Source of the DNA: an uncultured Streptococcus sp.
Lineage (GTDB): Bacteria > Bacillota > Bacilli > Lactobacillales > Streptococcaceae
NCBI GenBank assembly: GCA_902479835.1
Contig: CABSQC010000071.1
Span: 1-5,994 of the forward strand
Direction of reading: 5' to 3'
Length of the DNA: 5,994 bases
Below, piece by piece: positions 1 through 5,994 of this stretch (its first letter is position 1; every line of letters begins with the position of its first letter). The position numbers and the translations under genes are program-made. Under the pieces are notes generated by a model, which did not search any database, was not told where the DNA came from, and saw nothing but the letters and a program-made list of their open reading frames with translations.

Positions 1-270
1 GCACTGGTCAAGAGCCAACTTGCCAGCACTGACGCCTTGCTTGTCGAGGTTTATTCCGCGGGCAATACTGATGTTGTTTTTACACAAGCCCCAACCCACT
101 ATGAATTATTGATCAGTAACAAACACCGAGCTATTCGTGAAACTGAAGTAGAAAAAATTCGTGAGTTCTTTTTAAAACGTAAGATTGATCTTCAAATCAT
201 TGACCAATCCGCTATTAAAACCCTCTACTCCGATAAACTAATTGAAATTTCCTTTCCAATTACTAAGTAA
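1..270 (+). CDS. C-terminal part of a small DUF1827-like protein (5' end outside window)
   Basis: Frame 1 is open from the first base to a TAA at 268-270, giving 89 residues that begin ALVKSQLAST and end ISFPITK. An internal ATG at 37 exists, but the reading frame continues upstream of it with protein-like sequence, so the true start is probably a few codons before the window. No signal peptide or membrane segment is visible; the protein is small, soluble-looking and mixed alpha/beta. From memory, the motifs 'VEVYSAGNTDVVFTQAP' and 'ISNKHRAIR' followed by 'FFLKRKI' resemble DUF1827, a family of about 100 residues without known function in streptococci, lactococci and enterococci. This is recognition, not a search result. 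The gene converges on the acetyltransferase gene and ends in its own terminator. Confidence 0.8.
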   Translation, partial: ALVKSQLASTDALLVEVYSAGNTDVVFTQAPTHYELLISNKHRAIRETEVEKIREFFLKRKIDLQIIDQSAIKTLYSDKLIEISFPITK

Positions 271-293
271 GGTCAATTTGCCTTACTTTTTTA
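265..293 (+). terminator. Intrinsic terminator of the DUF1827-like gene, overlapping its stop codon
   Basis: AAGTAAGG (265-272) pairs perfectly with CCTTACTT (281-288) around an 8-base loop, and the right arm runs into a T tract (287-292). The TAA stop (268-270) lies inside the left arm. The stem is short and moderately AT-rich, so it may be of medium strength. It is placed to end transcription of the plus-strand gene before it enters the convergent acetyltransferase gene. Confidence 0.7.
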
Positions 294-308
294 TTTGGTA
301 TCTTTTCC

Positions 309-347
309 AAAAAAATCCTTTCACCTCGATTATGAGATGAAAGGATT
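309..347 (-). terminator. Strong intrinsic terminator of the ileS / acetyltransferase unit
   Basis: A 14-pair stem is formed by 314-327 and 334-347 with one mismatch position (324/338) and a 6-base loop (328-333). Read on the minus strand it is followed by seven T residues (315-309). It starts 2 bases after the acetyltransferase stop codon (352-350). On the plus strand the hairpin is followed only by CTTTATTTC, so it is likely a weaker backup terminator in that direction. Confidence 0.85.
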
Positions 348-349
348 CT

Positions 350-784
350 TTATTTCTGATAGATCATTTTTACGTGAGGGGTAGAAGCCAAGAGAAAGGG
401 CTCGCTCACCGTTTGAAAACCTAATTTTTCATACAAGCCTACCACCTGTTCTTGAGCCTCAATTTCAATGGTCCGTACAGGAAATCTCTGTTCACACAGG
501 TCCAAAATTTGCTCTACCATAGCCTTTCCTAGTCCTTGACCACGACTGCCTTTGGCAACAGCCACTCGGCCAAAATGAATCGTCAGCCCCGTTGCGAATA
601 TGCGAGCATAGGCATCCACACGTCCTTCCCTATTTTGATGAAAAAGATGGATAGATCGATAATCAACATCATCGAGATCATTGTAGATCCTAGTTTGTTC
701 CACGACAAAAGTCTCTAATCGTAGCTGAACGATCTCGTAAAACTCTTTCAGTTCTAGTTCCTTAAATTCTTTCTGGTACCACAT
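350..784 (-). CDS. ElaA-like GNAT-family N-acetyltransferase
   Basis: The protein has 144 residues when started at 784. It matches the single-domain GNAT fold and closely resembles the ElaA group: an N-terminal 'LRLETFVVEQ' (21-30) followed by 'DLDDVD' (36-41), a central 'DAYARIF' strand (57-63), the acetyl-CoA pyrophosphate-binding loop RGQGLGKAM (81-89), and a C-terminal 'LYEKLGF' (117-123). GNAT enzymes transfer an acetyl group from acetyl-CoA to an amine; the substrate of this group is not known to me and cannot be read from the sequence. I chose 784 because it has a good Shine-Dalgarno (AGAGG, 5 bases before the ATG) and starts where ElaA proteins start. The frame stays open to an ATG at 838, but that start has no clear ribosome site and would put codons across a terminator-like hairpin (801-835). 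The gene lies downstream of ileS, has no obvious promoter of its own, and is probably expressed by read-through. Confidence 0.88.
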   Translation of the reverse strand: MWYQKEFKELELKEFYEIVQLRLETFVVEQTRIYNDLDDVDYRSIHLFHQNREGRVDAYARIFATGLTIHFGRVAVAKGSRGQGLGKAMVEQILDLCEQRFPVRTIEIEAQEQVVGLYEKLGFQTVSEPFLLASTPHVKMIYQK

Positions 785-789
785 AACTT

Positions 790-796
790 CCTCTTT
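790..796 (-). promoter_or_regulatory. Ribosome binding site that decides the acetyltransferase start
   Basis: On the minus strand AAAGAGG (796-790) lies 5 bases before the ATG at 784. It is the only good Shine-Dalgarno near the candidate starts and favours the 144-residue form over the 162-residue one. Confidence 0.75.
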
Positions 797-800
797 ATTG

Positions 801-835
801 AAAAGTCGCAAGGAGACTCTCTCCCTGCGATTTTT
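801..835 (-). terminator. Terminator-like hairpin between ileS and the acetyltransferase
   Basis: Positions 801-816 and 820-835 form a 16-position inverted repeat with a 3-base loop. In minus-strand RNA one position is a G-U wobble and one an A-C mismatch. The lower arm ends in TTTT followed by C, so the T tract is short. It begins 9 bases after the ileS stop. It fits a leaky terminator that ends most ileS transcripts while allowing some read-through into the acetyltransferase gene, since no separate promoter is evident after it. Confidence 0.65.
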
Positions 836-844
836 CACATCTTA

Positions 845-3652
845 TTATTTAGCTTCAAAGCCTTCTGCTACTGCATCCGCAAAGTTCTCTTCAACAATGC
901 TTGCACAGTGGTCACAGATAGTTGCATGGTAATGACGTTCTGCAGTTGTTGGGTCGATACGACGGCAACGGTCACAAACCTCACCAGCTGCACGGTCAAC
1001 TGTGAAGGCTACATCTTCAAAGGCCACTGCACCTTCTGGGGCTGGTCCTTCTGGGGCTGGTCCTTCTGCGATCGTCAATTCAGAAACAATCAAGAGTTGG
1101 GCAACATTGCTATCAACAGCTCCAAGAAGTGTTTTCACAACTTCATTTGGATAAACTGTCAAATGAGCTTCGAGTGATTTACCGATCACTTTTTCATTCC
1201 GCGCTTCTTCCAAGGCTTTTTGCGCTTGACCACGGAAGTCCATGAAGGCTGACCAAGTATCCAAGATTTCTTCTTGGTTGGCAAACGTTTCTGCTTCTGG
1301 CAATTCTGACAATTGAACGAAGTCTTCTGCTTCAAACTCAAGATAGGACCAGATTTCTTCAGCAGTGTGAGGAAGAATTGGCGTCAAGAGTTTCGTGATT
1401 TTCACAAGGATATCATAGAAGACTGTTTGCATTTGACGGCGTTCGAGGGATTTAGCTCCTTCGATGTAAACAACATCCTTGGCAAAATCCAGGTAGAAGG
1501 CAGACAAATCAACGTTGATAAAGTTAACAAGCGCCTTGTAGATCGTCAAGAACTCAAAGTTTTCATAAGCATCACGGATGGTTTTGACAAGCTGGTTAAA
1601 GCGAATGGTCATGTACTTGTCCACTGAACGAAGCTCGTCATAAGCAACTGCATCCTCAGCTGGATTAAAGTCAGAAGTGTTGGCAATCAAGAAACGAAGA
1701 GTATTCCGGATCTTACGGTAAGTCTCAGACACTTGGCTCAAGATATCCATTGAGATACGCACGTCATTACTTGAGTCTACACTGGTTACCCAGAGACGCA
1801 AGATTTCAGCACCAAATTGCTTTTCAACATCACTTGGAGCAATGGTATTTCCAAGAGATTTAGACATCTTCTCACCTTTACCATCCAAGGCAAAACCTTG
1901 AGATAAGATTTGTTTGTATGGCGCGACACCATGGTTCGCCACAGAAGTGATCAGAGATGAGTTGAACCAACCACGGTATTGGTCTGAACCTTCTAGGTAA
2001 AGATCCGCTGGGTATTTGAGTTCTGGACGGTTCACCACAACCCCATTCCATGATGAACCGGAGTCAAACCAGACGTCCATGATATCTGTTTCTTTTGTAA
2101 ATTCACCATTTGGTGAACCTGGATGCGTAAATCCTTCTGGCAAGAGGTCTTTGGCATCACGTTGCCACCAGATGATCGAACCATGTTCTTCAAAGAGTTG
2201 AGCCACATGTTCGATGGTTTCAGCTGTCATGATTGGTGTTCCGTCTTCTGCATAGAAGATTGGAAGGGGCACACCCCAGGCACGTTGACGAGAGATCACC
2301 CAATCACCACGGTCACGAATCATGTTATAAAGACGCACTTTCCCCCATTCTGAGTGGAATTTCACTTTTTCAATTTCATCCAAGATATCTTGACGGAATT
2401 TTGATACAGAAGCGAACCACTGTGGCACGGCACGCCAGATGATTGGTTTTTTCGTACGCCAGTCAAATGGGTAGGAGTGAGAGATTTCTTCTTGAGCAAG
2501 GAGCAAATCTCCAAGTTTTTCGATAACCGTTGGAACAACCTTGTCATAGAACTGACCTGCAAAGTCAGGACCAGCATTCTCCATCATGATTCCGCGTTCA
2601 TTAACAGTAACAGCAACTTCGAGGCCATTGGCAATCCCTACATTGTAGTCATCCTCACCAAAACCAGGAGCAGTATGGACGATACCAGTACCTGAATCAA
2701 GGGTTACATGCTCACCAAGGATCACCAATTCATCCACTTCCGGATCCCATGGGTGTTCTGTCACGATATGGTTCAATTCTTTCCCTTGGTAAGTCGCAAG
2801 GACTTCAGCATTTTCCCAACCGAATTTTTCAGAAAGGCTTGGCAAGAGCTCAGATGCTACGACATACTTGCGGTCAGATCCAGCAGGTTTCACTACGACA
2901 TAATCAAACTCTGCACCTACCGTCAATCCACGAGATGCTGTAACCGTAAATGGAGTTGTTGTCCAGACAACGATGTAAGTGTCTGTATCTAGGACACCCT
3001 TTCCATCTTTAACTTTGTTCGCATAGTAAAGGGAAGTAGAAACCAAATCATGGTATTCAATCTCTGCTTCAGCAAGGGCTGATTCAGAAGACCAAGACCA
3101 GTAAACTGGCTTAGCTCCACGGTAGATATAGCCTTTATTGGCCATTTCACCAAAGACCCGGATTTGCGCTGCTTCATAGTCAGGCGTCAAGGTTACATAA
3201 GGATGGTCCCAATCACCTGAAACACCTAAGCGTTTAAAGTCTTCGCGTTGTTTATCTACTTGAGAAAGAGCGTATTCACGGCAGAGTTTTAGGTACTCAA
3301 CCAAGTCCATTTCTTTACGTTTGACACCTTGTTTAGCCAAGACTTGCTCAATTGGCAAACCATGGGTATCCCAACCTGGAATATAAGGGGCGTAAAAACC
3401 TGACATAGACTTAGAACGAACAATGATATCTTTTGAAATCTTGTTCATGGCATGTCCTACGTGGATATTTCCGTTGGCATAGGGAGGGCCATCATGAAGG
3501 GTAAAATGCGGTTTTCCTTCATTCAACTCTTGACGGCGTTGATACAATTTTGCATCTTCCCATTCTTTTTGCCAAACTGGTTCTTTCGTTGGAAGCCCAG
3601 CCCGCATTGGAAAAGCTGTTTTCCCAAGATTCAATGTTTCTTTGAGTTTCAT
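845..3652 (-). CDS. ileS: Isoleucyl-tRNA synthetase
   Basis: This class I aminoacyl-tRNA synthetase charges tRNA-Ile with isoleucine in the cytoplasm. Its 935 residues are full length (bacterial type, usually about 930). The HIGH signature appears as HVGH (64-67) in '[13 protein letters not shown]', and KMSKS is at 595-599. The inserted CP1 editing domain spans roughly 190-400, with TTTPFT at 231-236 and [16 protein letters not shown] at 321-336, whose acidic residues belong to the hydrolytic site that removes mischarged valine. 'WFDSGSSW' is at 528-535. The anticodon-binding helical domain occupies about 640-830. A C-terminal zinc finger uses C893, C896, C913 and C916. The start at 3652 has an AAGGAG Shine-Dalgarno (3663-3658) 5 bases before it. 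A 15-base tandem repeat in the linker before the zinc finger gives [12 protein letters not shown]. Expression is controlled by the T-box leader upstream. Confidence 0.98.
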   Translation of the reverse strand: MKLKETLNLGKTAFPMRAGLPTKEPVWQKEWEDAKLYQRRQELNEGKPHFTLHDGPPYANGNIHVGHAMNKISKDIIVRSKSMSGFYAPYIPGWDTHGLPIEQVLAKQGVKRKEMDLVEYLKLCREYALSQVDKQREDFKRLGVSGDWDHPYVTLTPDYEAAQIRVFGEMANKGYIYRGAKPVYWSWSSESALAEAEIEYHDLVSTSLYYANKVKDGKGVLDTDTYIVVWTTTPFTVTASRGLTVGAEFDYVVVKPAGSDRKYVVASELLPSLSEKFGWENAEVLATYQGKELNHIVTEHPWDPEVDELVILGEHVTLDSGTGIVHTAPGFGEDDYNVGIANGLEVAVTVNERGIMMENAGPDFAGQFYDKVVPTVIEKLGDLLLAQEEISHSYPFDWRTKKPIIWRAVPQWFASVSKFRQDILDEIEKVKFHSEWGKVRLYNMIRDRGDWVISRQRAWGVPLPIFYAEDGTPIMTAETIEHVAQLFEEHGSIIWWQRDAKDLLPEGFTHPGSPNGEFTKETDIMDVWFDSGSSWNGVVVNRPELKYPADLYLEGSDQYRGWFNSSLITSVANHGVAPYKQILSQGFALDGKGEKMSKSLGNTIAPSDVEKQFGAEILRLWVTSVDSSNDVRISMDILSQVSETYRKIRNTLRFLIANTSDFNPAEDAVAYDELRSVDKYMTIRFNQLVKTIRDAYENFEFLTIYKALVNFINVDLSAFYLDFAKDVVYIEGAKSLERRQMQTVFYDILVKITKLLTPILPHTAEEIWSYLEFEAEDFVQLSELPEAETFANQEEILDTWSAFMDFRGQAQKALEEARNEKVIGKSLEAHLTVYPNEVVKTLLGAVDSNVAQLLIVSELTIAEGPAPEGPAPEGAVAFEDVAFTVDRAAGEVCDRCRRIDPTTAERHYHATICDHCASIVEENFADAVAEGFEAK
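1032..1068 (-). repeat. 15-base tandem repeat inside ileS (about 2.5 copies)
   Basis: On the plus strand the unit CCTTCTGGGGCTGGT occurs at 1032-1046 and again, identically, at 1047-1061, followed by a partial copy CCTTCTG at 1062-1068. In the protein it encodes the doubled EGPAP around residues 863-874, in the flexible linker between the anticodon-binding region and the zinc finger. The unit length is a multiple of three, so the frame is kept. Confidence 0.9.
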
Positions 3653-3680
3653 TGTGTCTCCTTATTGATTTAAAAGCTAT

Positions 3681-3720
3681 AAAAAAAACACGAGCATCCT
3701 AAAAAGGACGATTGCTCGTG
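3681..3720 (-). terminator. T-box-controlled intrinsic terminator upstream of ileS
   Basis: On the minus strand CACGAGCA (3720-3713) pairs with TGCTCGTG (3696-3689). An inner TCCT/AGGA stem is separated by a 4-base bulge, and eight T residues follow (3688-3681). The 5' arm overlaps the end of the T-box core, so formation of the antiterminator by the T-box sequence and formation of this hairpin exclude one another. Confidence 0.9.
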
Positions 3721-3902
3721 GTACCACCTTTGTTCGAGAAGTCGCAAGCGACCTTCTCCTCTCATCCCGTAACGAGGGAAACGTCCGTTCTTACTCAAGG
3801 GTTCAGAACGAATACTGTAAAAGGATAATCCATTAAGAGGGAGTGCAGATCTTCCACCATCATCTGCTCGCTAGACCTATCATTAATGGACCTGTTTTTA
3901 CA
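3681..3902 (-). promoter_or_regulatory. Isoleucine-specific T-box leader (tRNA-Ile-sensing riboswitch)
   Basis: This RNA leader senses uncharged tRNA-Ile and controls ileS transcription. The T-box core AAAGGTGGTACCACG lies at 3731-3717 on the minus strand; its UGGU bulge would pair with a tRNA 3' end of ACCA, as expected for tRNA-Ile with discriminator A. Stem I can be drawn: base stem UGUAAAA (3902-3896) with UUUUACA (3822-3816), then an internal loop with ACAGG on the 5' side and UUAUCC on the 3' side, then UCCAUUAA (3890-3883) with UUAAUGGA (3836-3829). The internal loop contains AUC (3826-3824), an isoleucine codon, at the normal specifier position. A distal GCAGAU/AUCUGC hairpin tops stem I. 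Further stems are CGUUCU/AGAACG (3810-3786) and a hairpin at 3758-3736 just before the T-box core. This is a transcription-termination class leader: low tRNA charging favours antitermination. The structure was drawn by hand. Confidence 0.93.
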
Positions 3903-3904
3903 AA

Positions 3905-3910
3905 ATTATA
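3905..3910 (-). promoter_or_regulatory. Candidate -10 element for an ileS promoter, overlapping the divIVA stop
   Basis: A perfect TATAAT lies on the minus strand at 3910-3905 and contains the TAA stop of divIVA (3908-3906). No convincing -35 is seen at 16-18 bases upstream (AAATCG at 17) and there is no extended -10 TG. The predicted start near 3898 would fall inside the base of T-box stem I. It is therefore either a weak promoter or a chance match in AT-rich DNA. Confidence 0.3.
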
Positions 3911-4733
3911 AAATATTGACAGATTCACGATTTGCATCATCTTCTGGTTGAACAGTTTCTTCAACCGCAACGACTTCCTCATTTTCATGACGAGCGTGCT
4001 CTGCTTCTTCTAAAGCGGATTGAACTTTTTCATTCAAACCTTCAAACGCTTGTGTTGCACCCAATTCTAAATTAGCAGCTTCGATGCGTTTTTGCAATTC
4101 TTCGATTTCAGCTGGAGAGAATTGACGAGTCAAATCAATGTTATCATCTTCTGCATGATGATGGTGAACTGATTCACCCAAAGCTTTCTCCACAATTTCA
4201 CGGAAAGCTTCATCACTTGTTTGAATGTACATAGCTGTTGGACGAAGAATTTCATCCCATTCAGGTGTATCGATAATGCTCAATTGGCTTTCGATGGTTG
4301 ATTTCAAACGTTGATGGAAGACGCGTGTCTTGTTCTTCAATTCCTCTGTTTCAACAGCAACCTTCTTGGCATTATCCGTTGCATGACGAAGAATTTCATT
4401 TGCTTTTTGTTTTGCTTCATCTACTAAGTGCTGTGCATCTTGTTCAGCTTGACGAACAATATTTTCAGAACGTTCGTTAGCTGCTTGTTTGACACGTTCA
4501 GCAGTATCCTGTGCAATCAAAACAGATTGACTCAATGAATCTTTCATTTCATCAAAATAGTTTAAGCGTTCTTCAAGAGCTTGAATTTTTGCTTCTTGAT
4601 CATGATTTAAACGAACAAGATCTTCATAATCGCGAACAACGATATCTAGAAATTCTTCTACTTCGTTCGCATCATACCCTCTAAATTTAACGCCAAAAGT
4701 TTTATCTTTAATTTCTAAAGCAGTAAGAGCCAT
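3906..4733 (-). CDS. divIVA: Cell division protein DivIVA
   Basis: DivIVA is a cytoplasmic coiled-coil scaffold that binds curved membrane at septa and poles and, in streptococci, helps organise septal and peripheral wall synthesis. The 275 residues begin with the conserved lipid-binding domain: 'LEIKDKTFGVKFRGYDANEVEEFLD' spans 6-30. F17 and R18 match the membrane-inserting pair described in Bacillus subtilis. A long, heptad-like charged coiled coil follows from about 33 to 150, with 'SLSQSVLIAQDTAERVKQAA' at 66-85. The C-terminal part (about 185-275) is acidic and variable, with a run of four His (190-193). Thr202 in 'NIDLTRQFS' corresponds by motif to the StkP-phosphorylated Thr201 of pneumococcal DivIVA. 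The start at 4733 has a strong GGAGGAG Shine-Dalgarno that abuts the ylmH stop; the intergenic gap is 9 bases. The pneumococcal protein is slightly shorter (about 262), differing mainly in the C-terminal tail. Confidence 0.96.
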   Translation of the reverse strand: MALTALEIKDKTFGVKFRGYDANEVEEFLDIVVRDYEDLVRLNHDQEAKIQALEERLNYFDEMKDSLSQSVLIAQDTAERVKQAANERSENIVRQAEQDAQHLVDEAKQKANEILRHATDNAKKVAVETEELKNKTRVFHQRLKSTIESQLSIIDTPEWDEILRPTAMYIQTSDEAFREIVEKALGESVHHHHAEDDNIDLTRQFSPAEIEELQKRIEAANLELGATQAFEGLNEKVQSALEEAEHARHENEEVVAVEETVQPEDDANRESVNIL

Positions 4734-4742
4734 AACTCCTCC

Positions 4743-5534
4743 TCATTTTTTACTTAAGAGTACTTCAACAGTTACTTTATATTTTCCACTCTTTGAAATA
4801 CCATTTTCAGAAACAATTTTAAGACGCCCAAAGCGTCGGACACTGACTAAATCATTCAGACCTACAGCATAGCTAACATTGGAAGTAGTCGCATAGTTAA
4901 CTTTCACTATACCAGAACTAATCAACTGACTAGCTTGTGAGCGCGAAAGCTTGAAGGTCCCAGCAATCACCTTATCTAACCGATAACTCGACACGAGAAT
5001 ATCTCGCTGCTGGCTTTCTTCATCTATGATCATTTGTTCAGAGAGAGGAACTTCCCTCAGCTTAACAGGTACCCGAGAAATTTTCTGGATGTGATCCATG
5101 AAATAGTGAACAAAACGCTGTTCAACAAATACTTGGATCTTTCCATCACTCGTCAGAATATCTCCAAAGGACTTGCGCTCCACACCTAATTGGTGAACAA
5201 TGGTCCCCAGTACCTGGGAATGGGTCAAGTGATGAAATTTTGAAGCATAGACCATTTCCAATAAGGCCAGATCAAAGTCACTTGGATCTAATTGGTAATA
5301 ATCTGGAGCAACAATAACCTTGGCATACTCCATTTTCTGCTCATCACTGGAAGCAAAGACCTGTAATTGGTAGCTTGCCGCGACATTTCGTAAAATACCG
5401 ACCTGATGAGGGTTTAAAAAACCCGTCACCTCAACAGAATAGCGTTCCACCACTCTTTCAGACAATTCAATACAACGATCAATGAATTCGTGATCTTCGC
5501 GATTGAAATGTTGGTAAATCTCTGTCTGTCCCAT
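4743..5534 (-). CDS. ylmH: S4-domain RNA-binding protein YlmH
   Basis: The 263 residues match the YlmH family encoded next to divIVA in Gram-positive division clusters. The N-terminal part (about 1-80) is a helical and mixed region starting 'QHFNREDHEFIDRC'. A middle domain contains 'YASKFHHLTHSQVLGTIV' (96-113) and 'ERKSFGDIL' (119-127). The C-terminal S4 RNA-binding domain begins at 'SYRLDKVIAGTFKLSRSQA' (183-201) and continues through 'GIVKVNY' (208-214) and 'GLNDLVSVRRFGRLKI' (225-240). In B. subtilis, YlmH has been linked to ribosome-associated quality control on 50S subunits, acting similarly to RqcP; it was first noted for its place near ftsZ and divIVA. The start at 5534 is 6 bases after the ylmG stop. 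Its ribosome site (GGATAG, inside the end of ylmG) is weak, so translation is probably coupled to ylmG. Confidence 0.94.
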   Translation of the reverse strand: MGQTEIYQHFNREDHEFIDRCIELSERVVERYSVEVTGFLNPHQVGILRNVAASYQLQVFASSDEQKMEYAKVIVAPDYYQLDPSDFDLALLEMVYASKFHHLTHSQVLGTIVHQLGVERKSFGDILTSDGKIQVFVEQRFVHYFMDHIQKISRVPVKLREVPLSEQMIIDEESQQRDILVSSYRLDKVIAGTFKLSRSQASQLISSGIVKVNYATTSNVSYAVGLNDLVSVRRFGRLKIVSENGISKSGKYKVTVEVLLSKK

Positions 5535-5540
5535 CGTATT

Positions 5541-5804
5541 CTATCCAATCAAAAGTAGGAACAAGCGGGCTAATAACTGATTCATCAAGTTCAAGACCAA
5601 AAGTGCTACAAGAACTGTAAAATCCAAGCCCCCAAACTGTAATGGTAACTTTCTAAAAAGGCTCAAAAATGGTTCAACTAGGCGGTGAACCATTTGTCCA
5701 AGAGTACTCTGAGGTGCCCCAGGGAACCAAGATAGTAAGGCATAGATAACAAGAATGATGGAATAGATTATAATGATACTTGAAAGATATTGAAAGATAA
5801 TCAT
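5541..5804 (-). CDS. ylmG: YggT-family membrane protein YlmG
   Basis: This is an 87-residue integral membrane protein of typical family length. The first hydrophobic helix covers about residues 2-26 and ends in the family motif 'ALLSWFPGAP' (22-31). A cytoplasmic or interfacial loop holds the conserved 'LVEPFLSLFRKLPLQFGGLDF' (42-62). The second helix is about 63-86. The family is conserved next to sepF in Firmicutes, cyanobacteria and plastids, where homologues have been tied to nucleoid or thylakoid organisation; the biochemical role is unclear. The ATG at 5804 lies one base after the sepF stop (5808-5806) with no strong Shine-Dalgarno, so it depends on translation ending at the normal sepF stop. 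This matters here because the visible sepF carries premature stops. Confidence 0.93.
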   Translation of the reverse strand: MIIFQYLSSIIIIYSIILVIYALLSWFPGAPQSTLGQMVHRLVEPFLSLFRKLPLQFGGLDFTVLVALLVLNLMNQLLARLFLLLIG

Positions 5805-5805
5805 C

Positions 5806-5994
5806 TTATCGATTACGTTTCATATCATAGTCGAATTCTGTCACTTCCACATCATTTGGTACGCGCATATCTTCCACATTAACGACTACATTAATTCGAG
5901 TCAACTAGTACATGGTGCTTGCAACACGGCGAAGATCTCCAGCCAAAAAATAACGCGCTGCCTCTAATTAATACAAACAACGACGCGCTTGTAC
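5806..5994 (-). pseudogene. sepF: 3' end of sepF with two in-frame stop codons (pseudogene or sequence error)
   Basis: SepF is a cytoplasmic FtsZ-binding protein that polymerises and tethers the Z ring to the membrane. One minus-strand frame encodes a SepF C-terminus through the window edge: VQARRCLY, stop, LEAARYFLAGDLRRVASTMY, stop, then LTRINVVV-NVEDM and VPNDVEVTEFDYDMKRNR before the normal TAA at 5808-5806. The premature stops are TAA at 5970-5968 and TAG at 5907-5905. In SepF these positions are normally Tyr in 'LDYL' and Leu in 'TMYLLTP', and the Pro of that second motif is CGA (Arg) here. The frame is the same before, between and after the stops, so these are substitutions, not frameshifts. 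The 5' part lies outside the window, so whether the gene is truly dead cannot be decided here. Because the defects cluster in the last 100 bases, sequence error at a contig end is a serious alternative. Confidence 0.8.

Noticed and set aside
536..718. Plus-strand open frame opposite the acetyltransferase
   Set aside because: It is a shadow of the GNAT gene on the other strand, with no family resemblance or Shine-Dalgarno.
2362..3177. Minus-strand frames of 71 and 62 codons inside ileS in another frame
   Set aside because: They overlap the intact IleRS frame completely and have no independent evidence.
908..3673. Several plus-strand open frames of 60-104 codons opposite ileS
   Set aside because: They lie antisense to a fully conserved ileS, have compositions expected from reverse-strand codon shadows, and lack convincing ribosome sites and domains.
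801..3748. Shared 10-mer AAGTCGCAAG in the ileS 3' hairpin (803-812) and the T-box hairpin (about 3739-3748)
   Set aside because: It is only two short copies, both inside hairpins with different partners; chance or common hairpin composition is sufficient explanation.
4298..4480. Plus-strand open frame opposite divIVA
   Set aside because: It is antisense to the conserved coiled-coil coding region and has no supporting signals.
5905..5970. Stop-codon recoding or programmed read-through in sepF
   Set aside because: Two different stops (TAA and TAG) plus neighbouring missense changes, and no recoding known in streptococci; mutation or sequence error is far simpler.
1..5994. Mobile element, prophage, CRISPR array or defence system
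   Set aside because: No transposase, integrase, direct-repeat array or unassigned accessory gene is present; nearly all bases are explained by conserved genes, the T-box and terminators.

Overview
The window looks like chromosomal DNA from a Streptococcus, probably a viridans or mitis/sanguinis-type species. The evidence is the gene order on the minus strand, sepF - ylmG - ylmH - divIVA - [T-box] - ileS. This is the distal part of the streptococcal division (dcw) cluster, and the encoded proteins closely resemble pneumococcal-type versions. The species cannot be settled from the sequence alone. The region is mainly conserved housekeeping DNA; I see no mobile element, CRISPR array, tRNA, rRNA or phage gene.

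Layout from right to left, in the direction of transcription. At 5994-5806 lies the 3' part of sepF, which carries two in-frame stop codons in this copy. Next come ylmG (YggT family, 87 aa), ylmH (S4 RNA-binding protein, 263 aa) and divIVA (275 aa). Gaps between these genes are 1, 6 and 9 bases, so they form one tight operon. The roughly 250-base gap between divIVA and ileS holds an isoleucine T-box leader. It has a recognisable stem I, an AUC specifier, the T-box core and an intrinsic terminator. ileS (935 aa) is followed by a hairpin and then by a small ElaA-like GNAT acetyltransferase, which ends at a strong terminator.

At the left edge, on the plus strand and convergent with everything else, is the 3' end of a small protein (89 residues visible). 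It resembles the DUF1827 family and has its own terminator overlapping its stop codon. The two convergent units end back to back at about 265-352.

Functionally, sepF, ylmG, ylmH and divIVA belong to septum formation and cell-shape control, with YlmH also linked to ribosome quality control. ileS sits directly behind them but has its own tRNA-Ile-sensing switch, so its expression can follow isoleucine charging independently. The points most worth a second look are the disrupted sepF at the window edge, the compact T-box whose base begins only a few bases after the divIVA stop, and a 15-base tandem duplication inside ileS.
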